Shown: positions 45,805 through 53,432 of the stretch, in pieces
Position numbering within the stretch: the first letter of the stretch is position 1
Layout of the letters: every line of letters begins with the position of its first letter
Assembly: GCA_030693515.1 (NCBI GenBank)
Contig: JAUYAK010000078.1
Location: 1-64,000, forward strand
Length of the DNA: 64,000 bases
Direction of reading: 5' to 3'
DNA from: Opitutaceae bacterium
GTDB lineage: Bacteria > Verrucomicrobiota > Verrucomicrobiia > Opitutales > Opitutaceae
Made by a program: the position numbers and the translations under genes
Notes under the pieces: generated by a model
Told to the model about the DNA's origin: nothing
What the model saw: only the letters and a program-made list of their open reading frames with translations
Databases searched by the model: none

Positions 45805-46263
45805 ATGAAACGATCCGCTGACCTCGGCCGCGCCCGGATCGTGCACCGGCACTCATGGCTGTGGGAACCGCTCGAACCGGACCCGGGCTTTGTGCTGCGG
45901 CCCATGTTCGGCGCGCAGGCCGCGTATCTCGACGGCATGCTCACGCTCTGCTTCTGCGCGGGCGAAGAACCTTGGCGCGGCCTGCTCATCTGCACCGATC
46001 GCGCGCACCATGCGGCGCTGCAGGCCGAGTTTCCCGAACTCAGGCCGCACACGGTCCTGCCCAAGTGGCTCTATCTGCCGGAGAGTGTCGATACCTTCGA
46101 GCGCTCGGGCACGCTGCTCGTCAGCCTCGCCCGCCACCGCGATCCGCGCATCGGGGTCGAGCCCAAGCCGAAGAAGAAACGCTCTCCCGCCAAATCCGCT
46201 AAATCCGCCAAGCCGGGCAAACCGAAGCCTGCGGCCCGCCCACGCGCCGCCCGCCCGCGCTGA
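45805..46263 (+). CDS. Small protein of unknown function with basic tail
   Basis: The 152-residue protein has a folded part (about 1-115) with RPMFGAQAAYLDGMLTLCF and PKWLYLPESVDTFE, and a Lys/Pro/Ala-rich tail (about 115-152: KKKRSPAKSAKSAKPGK) suited to nucleic acid contact. The RPMFG pattern recalls TfoX N-domain-like proteins, but I cannot confirm it. It starts 30 bp after prfC and may be co-transcribed with it. Confidence 0.6.
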   Translation: MKRSADLGRARIVHRHSWLWEPLEPDPGFVLRPMFGAQAAYLDGMLTLCFCAGEEPWRGLLICTDRAHHAALQAEFPELRPHTVLPKWLYLPESVDTFERSGTLLVSLARHRDPRIGVEPKPKKKRSPAKSAKSAKPGKPKPAARPRAARPR

Positions 46264-46356
46264 ATCCCACCGCCGCCGGCCTCGCACTGTGCCATCAATC
46301 TGCGCGGCCCGCAATTTCCGCTCGCCCCGAGGGGCGGAACTCCCTTGCTCGCGCGG

Positions 46357-47394
46357 ATGCTCCTTTCGCGCCGTCTCCTCCTTGCCGCCACGTTTGCGCT
46401 GGCGCCCGCGCTCTTCGCCGCCGCCGCACGGAAATCCCCCGCCCGCCCCGCCTCCCCCGACGATGCCACCGCCTTCCGCGGTGCCATCGTCGTCGATGCC
46501 GCCACCGGCAAAGTCTTGCACGAGGATCGCGCCGACTATTCCGGCCCGCCCGCCAGCATGGTGAAGCTCATGACCTTCGCCGTGCTGCACGATCGCATCG
46601 CGAGCGGCGCCCTCACGCTCGCCACGCCTGTGAAGATCAGCGTCGAGGACTCGAAGATCGGCGGCACGCAGGTTTACCTCGATCCACGCGAGACCTTCCC
46701 CGTTGAGGATCTGATCCACGCAATGATGATCCAGTCGGCCAACGACGCCGCCTACGCGCTCGCCCGCACGGCCGCGGGTTCGGTCCCCGCCTTTATCGAG
46801 CAGATGAACGCCAAGGCCCGCGCCCTCGGCATGACGCACACCACCTTCCGCACGCCGCACGGCCTGCCGCCGCCCGGCCGCCGCGTCGCCGATGGCGACA
46901 TCACCACCCCACGTGACTACGCGCTGCTCTGTCGCCACCTCGTCCAGAACACCAACATCATCGCCTACACCTCGGTCCGTGATCGCGCTTTCGGCCCCAA
47001 TCGCACCAAGGGGCCAATCAAGATGGACAATCACAACAAGCTCCTCGGCAAAGTGGCGGGCGTTGACGGCCTTAAGACCGGCTACACCACGGCCGCCGCT
47101 TATTGTACCAGCGTCACCGCCCAGCGCGACGGCCGCCGTGTCGTCGTCGTCATCATGGGCTCGCTCGGCCCGGGCGGGGAAATCGACAAAGGCAAGACCC
47201 GCGACCTCAAGGCCGCCGAATGGCTCGAGCGCGGCTTCGCCGCTCTGCCCGCGGCGCCCGTAGCGTCGTCCGCCGCACCCAAAGCCGCCGACTCACTCGT
47301 CACCCCCGCGCCGCGGGCCCCGGCAGGTGGCACGGCATCACCCGCTCCCACGAAGGAGGAGCCGGTGATCAAACTGAACCTGCCGAAGCGCTAG
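46357..47394 (+). CDS. D-alanyl-D-alanine carboxypeptidase (penicillin-binding protein, S11 family)
   Basis: This 345-residue periplasmic enzyme trims the terminal D-Ala of peptidoglycan pentapeptides. It has a signal peptide (about 1-24), then the serine-type motifs: Ser67-x-x-Lys70 (ASMVKLM), Ser127-x-Asn129 (QSAND) and Lys240-Thr-Gly (DGLKTGYT). A Pro/Ala-rich tail (about 295-345) replaces the PBP5-type C-terminal domain and amphipathic anchor. ATG 46357 is chosen over an upstream TTG because it begins the signal peptide. Confidence 0.9.
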   Translation: MLLSRRLLLAATFALAPALFAAAARKSPARPASPDDATAFRGAIVVDAATGKVLHEDRADYSGPPASMVKLMTFAVLHDRIASGALTLATPVKISVEDSKIGGTQVYLDPRETFPVEDLIHAMMIQSANDAAYALARTAAGSVPAFIEQMNAKARALGMTHTTFRTPHGLPPPGRRVADGDITTPRDYALLCRHLVQNTNIIAYTSVRDRAFGPNRTKGPIKMDNHNKLLGKVAGVDGLKTGYTTAAAYCTSVTAQRDGRRVVVVIMGSLGPGGEIDKGKTRDLKAAEWLERGFAALPAAPVASSAAPKAADSLVTPAPRAPAGGTASPAPTKEEPVIKLNLPKR

Positions 47395-47412
47395 CCGCGG
47401 GGCGGCGTGCCA

Positions 47413-49185
47413 TCACGCGCCGGCTTTTGCCTTCGCCTCGGCCACCGCGGCGGCCACGCGAGCCTCGGCCTCCGCGAGCGGGACCTTGGCGACCTCTTTC
47501 TGCGCGCGCCACTTCAGCTCGATGATGCCTTCCTTCAGGCCCTTGCCGCCAATCGTGAGGCGCAGCGGAATGCCGATGAGATCGGCGTCTTTGAACTTCA
47601 CGCCCGGCCGCTCCGCACGATCGTCGATCAGCACATCGGCGCCGGCGCGTTCGGCGGCGGTCGCGAGTTGCTTCGCGAGGTCCATCGCCTCGGGGAGTTG
47701 CGGATCGAGGACGCAGATTAGCATCTGATACGGCGCGCAATTCCACGGCCACACGATGCCGTCGGCATCATGGCTCTGCTCGATCACGGCCTGCATCGTC
47801 CGGCTGATGCCGATGCCATAGCAGCCCATCACCATCAGATGCGATTGCTTCTGGTCGTCGGTGTAAACGGCGCCGAACTTCTCGGAGTATTTCGTGCCGA
47901 GCTTGAAGATGTGGCCGACCTCGATGCCGCGTTTCACCTGGAGCGGCTGGCCCGACTTCGGATCGGGCTCGCCCGGCCGCACCCGGCGAAAATCGCCGAA
48001 CTTCGTCACCGCCAGATCGCGCGTGACGTTCACTTGGCGCAGATGGAAGCCGTCCTTGTTCGCGCCGGTCGTGCCGTTGCCGATCAGGCGAATCGCGTGG
48101 TCCGCAAACACGCCGGCGAGCGCCGCAGCATCCTTGATGGTGCCTTTGACGGCCCCGAGACTGCCGGGCTTCGCGCCCAGCACGGGCACGATTTCGTCCG
48201 CCGTCGCCGGCCGGAGGAGTCCGAAGCCGAGGGAACCGAGCTTCGCCTCCTCGAGTTCGTCGCAGCCGCGCAGGATCACCAGGAAGGGCTTGCCGTCGCC
48301 GATATAGACAAGGGTCTTGAACTGCTGATCTGCCGGCACGGCGTAAGGCGCGGCCTCGAGCGCAGCAATCGTGACGGCACCCGGCGTCGCAAATTCCTCG
48401 ATCGCGCCGGACGGCGCCGCGTCGATGAGGTCGGCGGGCACGAGGCCGCTCGTGGCCTTCTCGCGGTTGGCCGCGTAGCCGCTGGCCTCGTTGTAGATCA
48501 CGTCATCATCGCCGATTTCCGCCGGCACCATGAATTCGTGCGAGAAGCTGCCGCCCATCACGCCGGTGTCGGCCTCGACCGCGATGGCGTGGACGCCCAG
48601 GCGTTTGAAGAAGCGCTCGTAGGCGGCCTTCATCGCGAGGTAACTCTTCACTGCGCCTTCGTCGGCCGCGTCAAACGAGTAGGCGTCCATCATGATGAAC
48701 TCGCGCGCCCGCATGAGGCCGAAGCGCGGCCGGATCTCATTCCGGAACTTGGTCGCGATCTGATAAAAATTCTTCGGCAGATCGCGGTAGCTCGTGATCT
48801 CGGCCTTGACCAGCGGTGTGATGACTTCCTCGTGCGTCGGCCCGAGCACAAACTCCGGCTCGCGCCCCGCGCGCTTGCCATCGCCCGCGCTGTCGGCGCG
48901 AAACATGATCTCGCGGGCCGCGGCCCAGCGCGGGCCCTGCTGCCAGTTCTCCACGGGATGCACGTGCGGCATCCACAGCTCGATCCCGCCCGACTCGTCG
49001 AGCTCCTCGCGGCAGATTTGGGTGATCTTCTGAATTACGCGGAGGCCGAGCGGCATGTAGGTGTAGAGGCCGCCGCCGAGCTTGCGCACGAGGCCGGCGC
49101 GCACGAGCAGCTTGTGCGACGCGATCTCCGCGTCGGCGGGGCTTTCCTTCAGTGTCGGGATAAAAAACTGCGACCAGAGTTTCAT
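47413..49185 (-). CDS. proS: Prolyl-tRNA synthetase (bacterial type, with editing domain)
   Basis: ProS charges tRNA-Pro. The 590-residue length is that of bacterial-type ProS with an INS editing domain. Motifs: LVRAGLVRKLGGGLYTYMPLG and ELWMPHVHP near the start, GPTHEEVITPLVKAEI (motif 2 region), RNEIRPRFGLMRAREFIMMDAYSFD, the editing domain (about 235-400), QVKRGIEVGHIFKLGTKYSEKFGA and MGCYGIGISRTMQAVIEQ (motif 3), then the anticodon-binding domain. ATG 49185 precedes KLWSQFFIPTLKE, the normal start. It is convergent with the carboxypeptidase gene, 18 bp away. Confidence 0.97.
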   Translation of the reverse strand: MKLWSQFFIPTLKESPADAEIASHKLLVRAGLVRKLGGGLYTYMPLGLRVIQKITQICREELDESGGIELWMPHVHPVENWQQGPRWAAAREIMFRADSAGDGKRAGREPEFVLGPTHEEVITPLVKAEITSYRDLPKNFYQIATKFRNEIRPRFGLMRAREFIMMDAYSFDAADEGAVKSYLAMKAAYERFFKRLGVHAIAVEADTGVMGGSFSHEFMVPAEIGDDDVIYNEASGYAANREKATSGLVPADLIDAAPSGAIEEFATPGAVTIAALEAAPYAVPADQQFKTLVYIGDGKPFLVILRGCDELEEAKLGSLGFGLLRPATADEIVPVLGAKPGSLGAVKGTIKDAAALAGVFADHAIRLIGNGTTGANKDGFHLRQVNVTRDLAVTKFGDFRRVRPGEPDPKSGQPLQVKRGIEVGHIFKLGTKYSEKFGAVYTDDQKQSHLMVMGCYGIGISRTMQAVIEQSHDADGIVWPWNCAPYQMLICVLDPQLPEAMDLAKQLATAAERAGADVLIDDRAERPGVKFKDADLIGIPLRLTIGGKGLKEGIIELKWRAQKEVAKVPLAEAEARVAAAVAEAKAKAGA

Positions 49186-49269
49186 GGAGTCGGGCACCGA
49201 ATCAGCCGGTGCCAGTCGGAGCAAATTTATTTGCGAGTGCCGCGGCGCGCCCGTGCAATCGCGCCCTTT

Positions 49270-49884
49270 ATGTCCTCCAGTCCAGCCCAGCGCCGCCCGT
49301 GGCCGATGAAATGGGTCCTCCTCGCGATCGCCGCGATCATCGTCCCCTACACGATCATCACGCTCATGTATCGCAAGCCCGGCCCGGCCTTCCAGCCCTA
49401 CGAGGACATGAAGAACCGCGCCAACGTCTCACGCCTGCTTGCCGCCGGTTATCAGCGCGTGCCCATCACCGCCCAACGCCCGGCCGATCCCGCCAAGCCC
49501 AAAGGCGGCCTGCCCGCTCCCGCGGTCGCCGGCGGCCTGCCCGACGACTTGCGCACGACCCTCGTCGAGCCGTTGCTCCTCCCCTCCGAAATCCTGAGCG
49601 CCACCGCCGCGCCCTCCGTGGCCCCGCAGCAGGCCTACCCGATTCATCTCACGGCCGCCCTCCCCTCCGAGAAACAGCAACTGGCCGGCGCCGACATCTA
49701 CCTGCGCGGCGACACGGTCGTCATCACCCCGACGCTCGAGAGCGTCGGCGGCGGCCTCGTCTCACGCTCCCCACAGACCATCGCGCTGCTCACGATCCCG
49801 GCCGGCGTGCTCAAGCCCGGTCACTACACCGTCACCGTCGTCGGCGAGCGCACCTCCCGCGCATGGCCGCTCGAGGTGAGGTAG
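49270..49884 (+). CDS. Single-pass membrane protein of unknown function
   Basis: The 204-residue protein has a basic N-terminus, a membrane helix (about 14-33: KWVLLAIAAIIVPYTIITLMY), and then a soluble part with a Pro-rich linker (PADPAKPKGGLPAP) and a beta-type C-terminal domain (DIYLRGDTVVITPTLESV, VLKPGHYTVTVVGE). The soluble part should face the periplasm. I do not recognise a family. It is divergent from proS and 27 bp upstream of the acetylglutamate synthase gene, possibly in one operon. Confidence 0.6.
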   Translation: MSSSPAQRRPWPMKWVLLAIAAIIVPYTIITLMYRKPGPAFQPYEDMKNRANVSRLLAAGYQRVPITAQRPADPAKPKGGLPAPAVAGGLPDDLRTTLVEPLLLPSEILSATAAPSVAPQQAYPIHLTAALPSEKQQLAGADIYLRGDTVVITPTLESVGGGLVSRSPQTIALLTIPAGVLKPGHYTVTVVGERTSRAWPLEVR

Positions 49885-49911
49885 CGCGCGGCTATTGACG
49901 CGCCGCGGCGC

Positions 49912-51279
49912 ATGCCCGACAACAGCCCGCGTTCCCACTCGATGAGCACCAGCAACGGCTCCAGCCCGGCCACCCACTCCGCCAACGCCACCACGATCAA
50001 GCCGACCGATCTGCGCGGCATCCTGAAATACGTCCCGCGTTTCCAGGGCCAGATCTTCGTGGTCGCGATCGACGGCGCCATCGTGGCCGACGATAACTTC
50101 GGCAACCTCCTCGTCGATCTCGCCGTGCTGCGCTCCCTCGGGATCAAGGTCGTGCTCGTGCATGGCATCAGCCACCAGCTCAAAGAACTCTCGGTCACGC
50201 GCGGCGTGGCGATTACCAACTCCGACGGCACCGGCGTCACCGATGCCCCCACGCTCGACCTCGCGATCCGCGCTTCGTCACGCGTCTCGCACGCGGTCAT
50301 CGAGGGCCTCACCCAGAACGTCCTGAAGTGCGCCACCACGAATGCCGTCCGCGCCCTGCCCCTCGGCATCATCAAGGGCGTCGATCAGCAGTTCACCGGC
50401 AAGGTCGAGCGCATCGACAAGGATTTTCTCACCGAGCTCATCGACCGCCAGGTCGTGCCCGTTGTCTCGCCCGTGGCCTTCGGTCCGGACGGCAAGTCGG
50501 TCCGCGTCAACTCCGACCTGCTCGCCGCCGAGCTGGCCGAAGCCCTGCAGGCGACCAAGATCATCTATCTCACCCCGGCCACCGGACTCGAAATCGACGG
50601 CGAGTTCCGCCGCGAAATCGCGCTGGAGGCACTGCGGAAGATCCTCGCCGAGCAGCCGGACCGCATCGACGAAGCCTGCCGCAGCAAGGCCGAGCACGCC
50701 GTGAAGGCGATCGAGACCGGCACGCCCCGCGTCCATATCCTCGACGGCCGCATCTTCGACGGCCTGCTCAACGAAATCTTCTCCAACGAGGGCGTCGGCT
50801 CGCTCGTCTACGGCAACGACTACGCCCAAATCCGCAAGGCGCGGAAGAGCGACGTGCGCATGATCTCCAACCTCACGCGCGCCGCGGTGCGTCGCGAGGA
50901 GCTCATTCACCGCACGCAGCAGGCGATCGAAAAGAACATCGAGCAGTTCTTCGTCTTCGAGATCGACGAAAACATCATCGCTTGCGTCACCCTCTATTTC
51001 TACCCCGACAAGCCGCAGACCGCCGAGGTCGGCTCGCTCTACGTGATGCCGTTCTACCACAACCGCGGCATTGGGAAAAAGATGGTGGACTACGCCTGCA
51101 TGGTGGCAAAGGAGCGCGGCGCGACGACCGTGCTCGCGCTCTCCACGCAGAGCTTTGGCTTCTTCACCAACGTCGTGGGTTTCGAGGAGTCCACGAAGGA
51201 CGCGCTGCCTGAGGCGCGATTGAAACTCTACGAGGACAGCGGCCGCAACGCGAAGGTGCTGGTGAAGCGGCTCGGGTGA
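49912..51279 (+). CDS. argA: N-acetylglutamate synthase (amino acid kinase + GNAT fusion)
   Basis: This 455-residue enzyme joins an amino acid kinase-like domain (about 30-300: FVVAIDGAIVADDNFGNLLVDLAVLRSLGIKVVLVHG, SDLLAAELAEAL) to a C-terminal GNAT acetyltransferase domain (about 305-455: VGSLYVMPFYHNRGIGKKMVDYA with the acetyl-CoA loop). This is the ArgA architecture, making N-acetylglutamate from glutamate and acetyl-CoA in arginine biosynthesis. The first 30 residues are a Ser/Thr-rich extension and the true start may be the ATG at 49942. No other arg gene is in the window. Confidence 0.86.
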   Translation: MPDNSPRSHSMSTSNGSSPATHSANATTIKPTDLRGILKYVPRFQGQIFVVAIDGAIVADDNFGNLLVDLAVLRSLGIKVVLVHGISHQLKELSVTRGVAITNSDGTGVTDAPTLDLAIRASSRVSHAVIEGLTQNVLKCATTNAVRALPLGIIKGVDQQFTGKVERIDKDFLTELIDRQVVPVVSPVAFGPDGKSVRVNSDLLAAELAEALQATKIIYLTPATGLEIDGEFRREIALEALRKILAEQPDRIDEACRSKAEHAVKAIETGTPRVHILDGRIFDGLLNEIFSNEGVGSLVYGNDYAQIRKARKSDVRMISNLTRAAVRREELIHRTQQAIEKNIEQFFVFEIDENIIACVTLYFYPDKPQTAEVGSLYVMPFYHNRGIGKKMVDYACMVAKERGATTVLALSTQSFGFFTNVVGFEESTKDALPEARLKLYEDSGRNAKVLVKRLG

Positions 51280-51323
51280 GCGTTCGTGCAGCTCGCAGGT
51301 GCCTATCGGCAAGCACTCCCCCA

Positions 51324-51356
51324 GTTTGTCATTCTGAGCGCAGCGAAGAATCCACG
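51324..51356 (+). repeat. REP-like repeat, left arm flanking the GIY-YIG gene
   Basis: This 33-bp copy starts GTTTGTCATTCTGAGCGCAG and ends AAGAATCCACG. It is an imperfect palindrome (ATTCT...AGAAT). Its inverse copy at 51767-51799 differs at one base. It ends one base before the GIY-YIG stop codon. Confidence 0.9.
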
Positions 51357-51357
51357 C

Positions 51358-51660
51358 TCACGAATACCATTCCTCGCTCAGATCATTCCAACCGGGGTTG
51401 TCTTTCTCGATCAGGGCGACCTTGCGGGCTCGCAGCCAGCCTTTGAGTTCGGTTTCCCGCGTGATGGCGTTGGTCACATCACGGAATTCCTCGAAATACA
51501 CCAATCGATCTACGCCGTAGCGCCGCGTGAAACTGTCCACTTGCTTTTCTTTGTGCTGTGCCACGCGCCGCTCAAGGGAATTAGTCACGCCCGTGTAGAT
51601 CGTGCCGTGCTTTCGGTTGGCAAGGATGTAAACCCAATAGCTTCGATGCACTGCTGGCAC
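51358..51660 (-). CDS. Single-domain GIY-YIG endonuclease
   Basis: The protein has about 100 residues and consists of the GIY-YIG nuclease domain alone, as in the UvrC-N-like/YhbQ group. It shows WVYIL for the first motif, YTG (22-24) for the second, Arg31 in LERRVAQHK and the catalytic Glu69 in TRETELKGW, so it looks active. The start is GTG at 51660 or 51651; the frame stays open upstream through the flanking repeat but has no ATG there. By hand count, 166 of 300 bases in 51361-51660 are G or C (about 55%), below the neighbours. The gene is bracketed by inverted repeats and may be part of a small mobile unit. Confidence 0.82.
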   Translation of the reverse strand: MPAVHRSYWVYILANRKHGTIYTGVTNSLERRVAQHKEKQVDSFTRRYGVDRLVYFEEFRDVTNAITRETELKGWLRARKVALIEKDNPGWNDLSEEWYS

Positions 51661-51712
51661 GACGAGCGTCAACCGATCAGAACTTCGCAACAAGCGCCAC
51701 CCATAAGCTTCG

Positions 51713-51739
51713 CCATTCTCAGCGCAGCGAGAAGCCACG
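51713..51739 (+). repeat. Degenerate third copy of the REP-like repeat
   Basis: CATTCTCAGCGCAGCGAGAA followed by GCCACG matches the left repeat with one substitution and one deleted base in the core. It lies in direct orientation with the left copy and inverted to the right copy 27 bp away, giving a REP doublet upstream of the GIY-YIG gene. Confidence 0.7.
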
Positions 51740-51766
51740 CTTGCGCGCACGATGAGTTTACGAGGC

Positions 51767-51799
51767 CGTGGATTCTTCGCTCCGCTCAGAATGACAAAC
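51767..51799 (-). repeat. REP-like repeat, right arm flanking the GIY-YIG gene
   Basis: The reverse complement of this segment equals the left repeat (51324-51356) except for one base (GCGGAGCG instead of GCGCAGCG): 32 of 33 positions identical. It closes a 476-bp unit with the GIY-YIG gene inside. No obvious target duplication is seen outside the two arms. Confidence 0.9.
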
Positions 51800-51842
51800 A
51801 AAGGGGCTGACGCACCACTATCCTATATCAAGCGGGCTAAGC

Positions 51843-52301
51843 TCACCGCACCTCCGCCACCACCACCACTTCGACGGTGGTGCCGCGCGGGAGGCCGTTG
51901 CTCGCCACGGCGGCGCGGGCGTGTTTGCCGGCTTCGCCGAAGACTTTCACGAGCAGGTCGCTCGCGCCGTTGATCACGGCCGGGCTGTCGGTGAAGCCGT
52001 CCACGGCGTTGACGAAGCCGTTCACCATCACGATGCGGGTGACGCGGTCGAGCGAGCCGACGGCGGCCTTGATGTTGGCGAGCGTGTTGAGCACGCAGAT
52101 CTCGGCGGCCTGCTTGGCCGTCTCGATGGTCTGTTCCTTGCCGACCTGGCCCACGTGCGTCTGCTGGCCGTTGAAGACCGCGATGGTGCCGGCGCAGAAG
52201 AGCAGGTTGCCGGTGCGCACGACGGGCACATAGCTGCCGGCGGCGGCGGGGGGATTAGGGAGCGTGAGGCCGAGTTCGGCGAGTTTGGCTTCGGGATTCA
52301 T
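51843..52301 (-). CDS. RidA/YjgF family protein
   Basis: This 152-residue protein belongs to the RidA group of enamine/imine deaminases (formerly L-PSP endoribonuclease). Typical blocks: LGLTLPNPPAAAGSYVPVVRTGNLLFCAG, VLNTLANIKAAVGSLDRVTRIVMVNGFVNA and SNGLPRGTTVEVVVVAEV, the last with the substrate-carboxylate Arg. No signal peptide is seen when started at ATG 52301. It follows the substrate-binding protein gene after 32 bp on the same strand, suggesting a shared role in handling a nitrogenous compound. Confidence 0.88.
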   Translation of the reverse strand: MNPEAKLAELGLTLPNPPAAAGSYVPVVRTGNLLFCAGTIAVFNGQQTHVGQVGKEQTIETAKQAAEICVLNTLANIKAAVGSLDRVTRIVMVNGFVNAVDGFTDSPAVINGASDLLVKVFGEAGKHARAAVASNGLPRGTTVEVVVVAEVR

Positions 52302-52333
52302 GATGAGGGGAAAAGGCTTTCGCGGCGGCGCAC

Positions 52334-53344
52334 TCAAGGCAACGTCGTTGCGTCCGGGAGAAACGCGGTCGTCACCACTTCCGCTAGCGGCACGGCGGCA
52401 TCGAGAATCTTGAGTCCGAGCAATTGCTCCATCACCGCGGCCAGGCGCGACGGCGAGATCAGGCCAATGCCGTCCCCGTGCGCCGGGTCCCCGTGCACGA
52501 TGCGGCGGGCGACGAGTTCGCGGCGTGAGAAGGCGAGCAGCTCCGGGGTCATCTGCGCGTTGCGCGCGAGAATCAGCGCGTCGGCGGGCGATGGATCGCC
52601 CTCAAGGTAATCGCGCCAGCCGCGGATCGAGGCGGCCACAAACGCGCGAATCATCTCCGGCGCGGTGCGCGTGAGTTCGCGGCGCGTGAAGATCGTGTGC
52701 TGGCAGTCGTAGCCCGAATCAGCGAAGGGCAGCGTGCGCACGATGCGGCCGTGCTGGCGCGCGAAGAACGGCTCGTTGGTCACGACACATTGCTGGATGG
52801 TGTCGGGCTTGGCCAAAAACTCGCCGAGGCCATAGGTGTTTTGTCGCCGCGCGATCGTGATGCCGTGCTTTTTTTCAAGAAAGGGAAACCACGCCATGCC
52901 CACGTTGCCGATGACGGTGCGTCCATCGAGATCGCGAAAACTCCGCACCGGGCTCTCCGCGTGCACCATCAGCGCCATGGGGTCGTGCTGCATCGACGCG
53001 GCGACCGCGATGAGCGGCATGCCACGCGAAGCCGCGAGGATGAGATCGTCGCTGCGCTGCAAGCCGAAGTCCGCATCGCCGCGCGCGACCTTGAGCTTGA
53101 TGCCCGAACCAGGCCCGCCGGCCCAGATCACCACATCGAGCCCAACCTCGGCGTAAAAGCCCCGGGCGAGCGCCTGGTAAAAGCCTCCATGCTCGGCCTG
53201 CGGAAACCAATCGGTTTGGAGGACGACCTTGCGCGGCGCCGGACTCGCGCCACCGGCCGGCGTCGTGCGCTCCGCACGCCCACAGCCAATCATCGCGGAG
53301 AGCGCGACGAAAAGGAGTGGCAGAGCAGATGAGACACGCAGCAT
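52334..53344 (-). CDS. ABC transporter substrate-binding lipoprotein, NMT1/THI5-like
   Basis: The 336-residue protein has a lipoprotein signal (Cys21 in AMIGCG) and a periplasmic binding fold of the NMT1/THI5 type: VVLQTDWFPQAEHGGFYQALARGFYAEVGLDVVI, GDADFGLQRSDDLILAASRGMPLIAVAA, DLDGRTVIGNVG and VVTNEPFFARQHG. Relatives bind pyrimidine or thiamine precursors, sulfonates, nitriles or other small organics. Neither the permease nor the ATPase gene is in the window. It stands between RidA (downstream) and a divergent amidase gene 88 bp away, so a nitrogen-containing ligand is a reasonable inference. Confidence 0.83.
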   Translation of the reverse strand: MLRVSSALPLLFVALSAMIGCGRAERTTPAGGASPAPRKVVLQTDWFPQAEHGGFYQALARGFYAEVGLDVVIWAGGPGSGIKLKVARGDADFGLQRSDDLILAASRGMPLIAVAASMQHDPMALMVHAESPVRSFRDLDGRTVIGNVGMAWFPFLEKKHGITIARRQNTYGLGEFLAKPDTIQQCVVTNEPFFARQHGRIVRTLPFADSGYDCQHTIFTRRELTRTAPEMIRAFVAASIRGWRDYLEGDPSPADALILARNAQMTPELLAFSRRELVARRIVHGDPAHGDGIGLISPSRLAAVMEQLLGLKILDAAVPLAEVVTTAFLPDATTLP

Positions 53345-53432
53345 GGGCGGGAACCAGACCGTGACCACCCAAGCCCGGCGAGCAACATCAGGCCGGGATT
53401 GCGTCATATCCATCGAGCCGAAGACTACCCCG

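Noticed and set aside
47770..49269. Long plus-strand open frame leading into the membrane-protein gene at 49270
   Set aside because: The upstream part is antisense to proS; only the part from ATG 49270 has a sensible start and membrane helix.
51661..51801. N-terminal extension of the GIY-YIG protein through the right repeat
   Set aside because: The frame is open by chance through the repeat and has only a TTG start there; the nuclease domain begins at the GTG codons near 51660.
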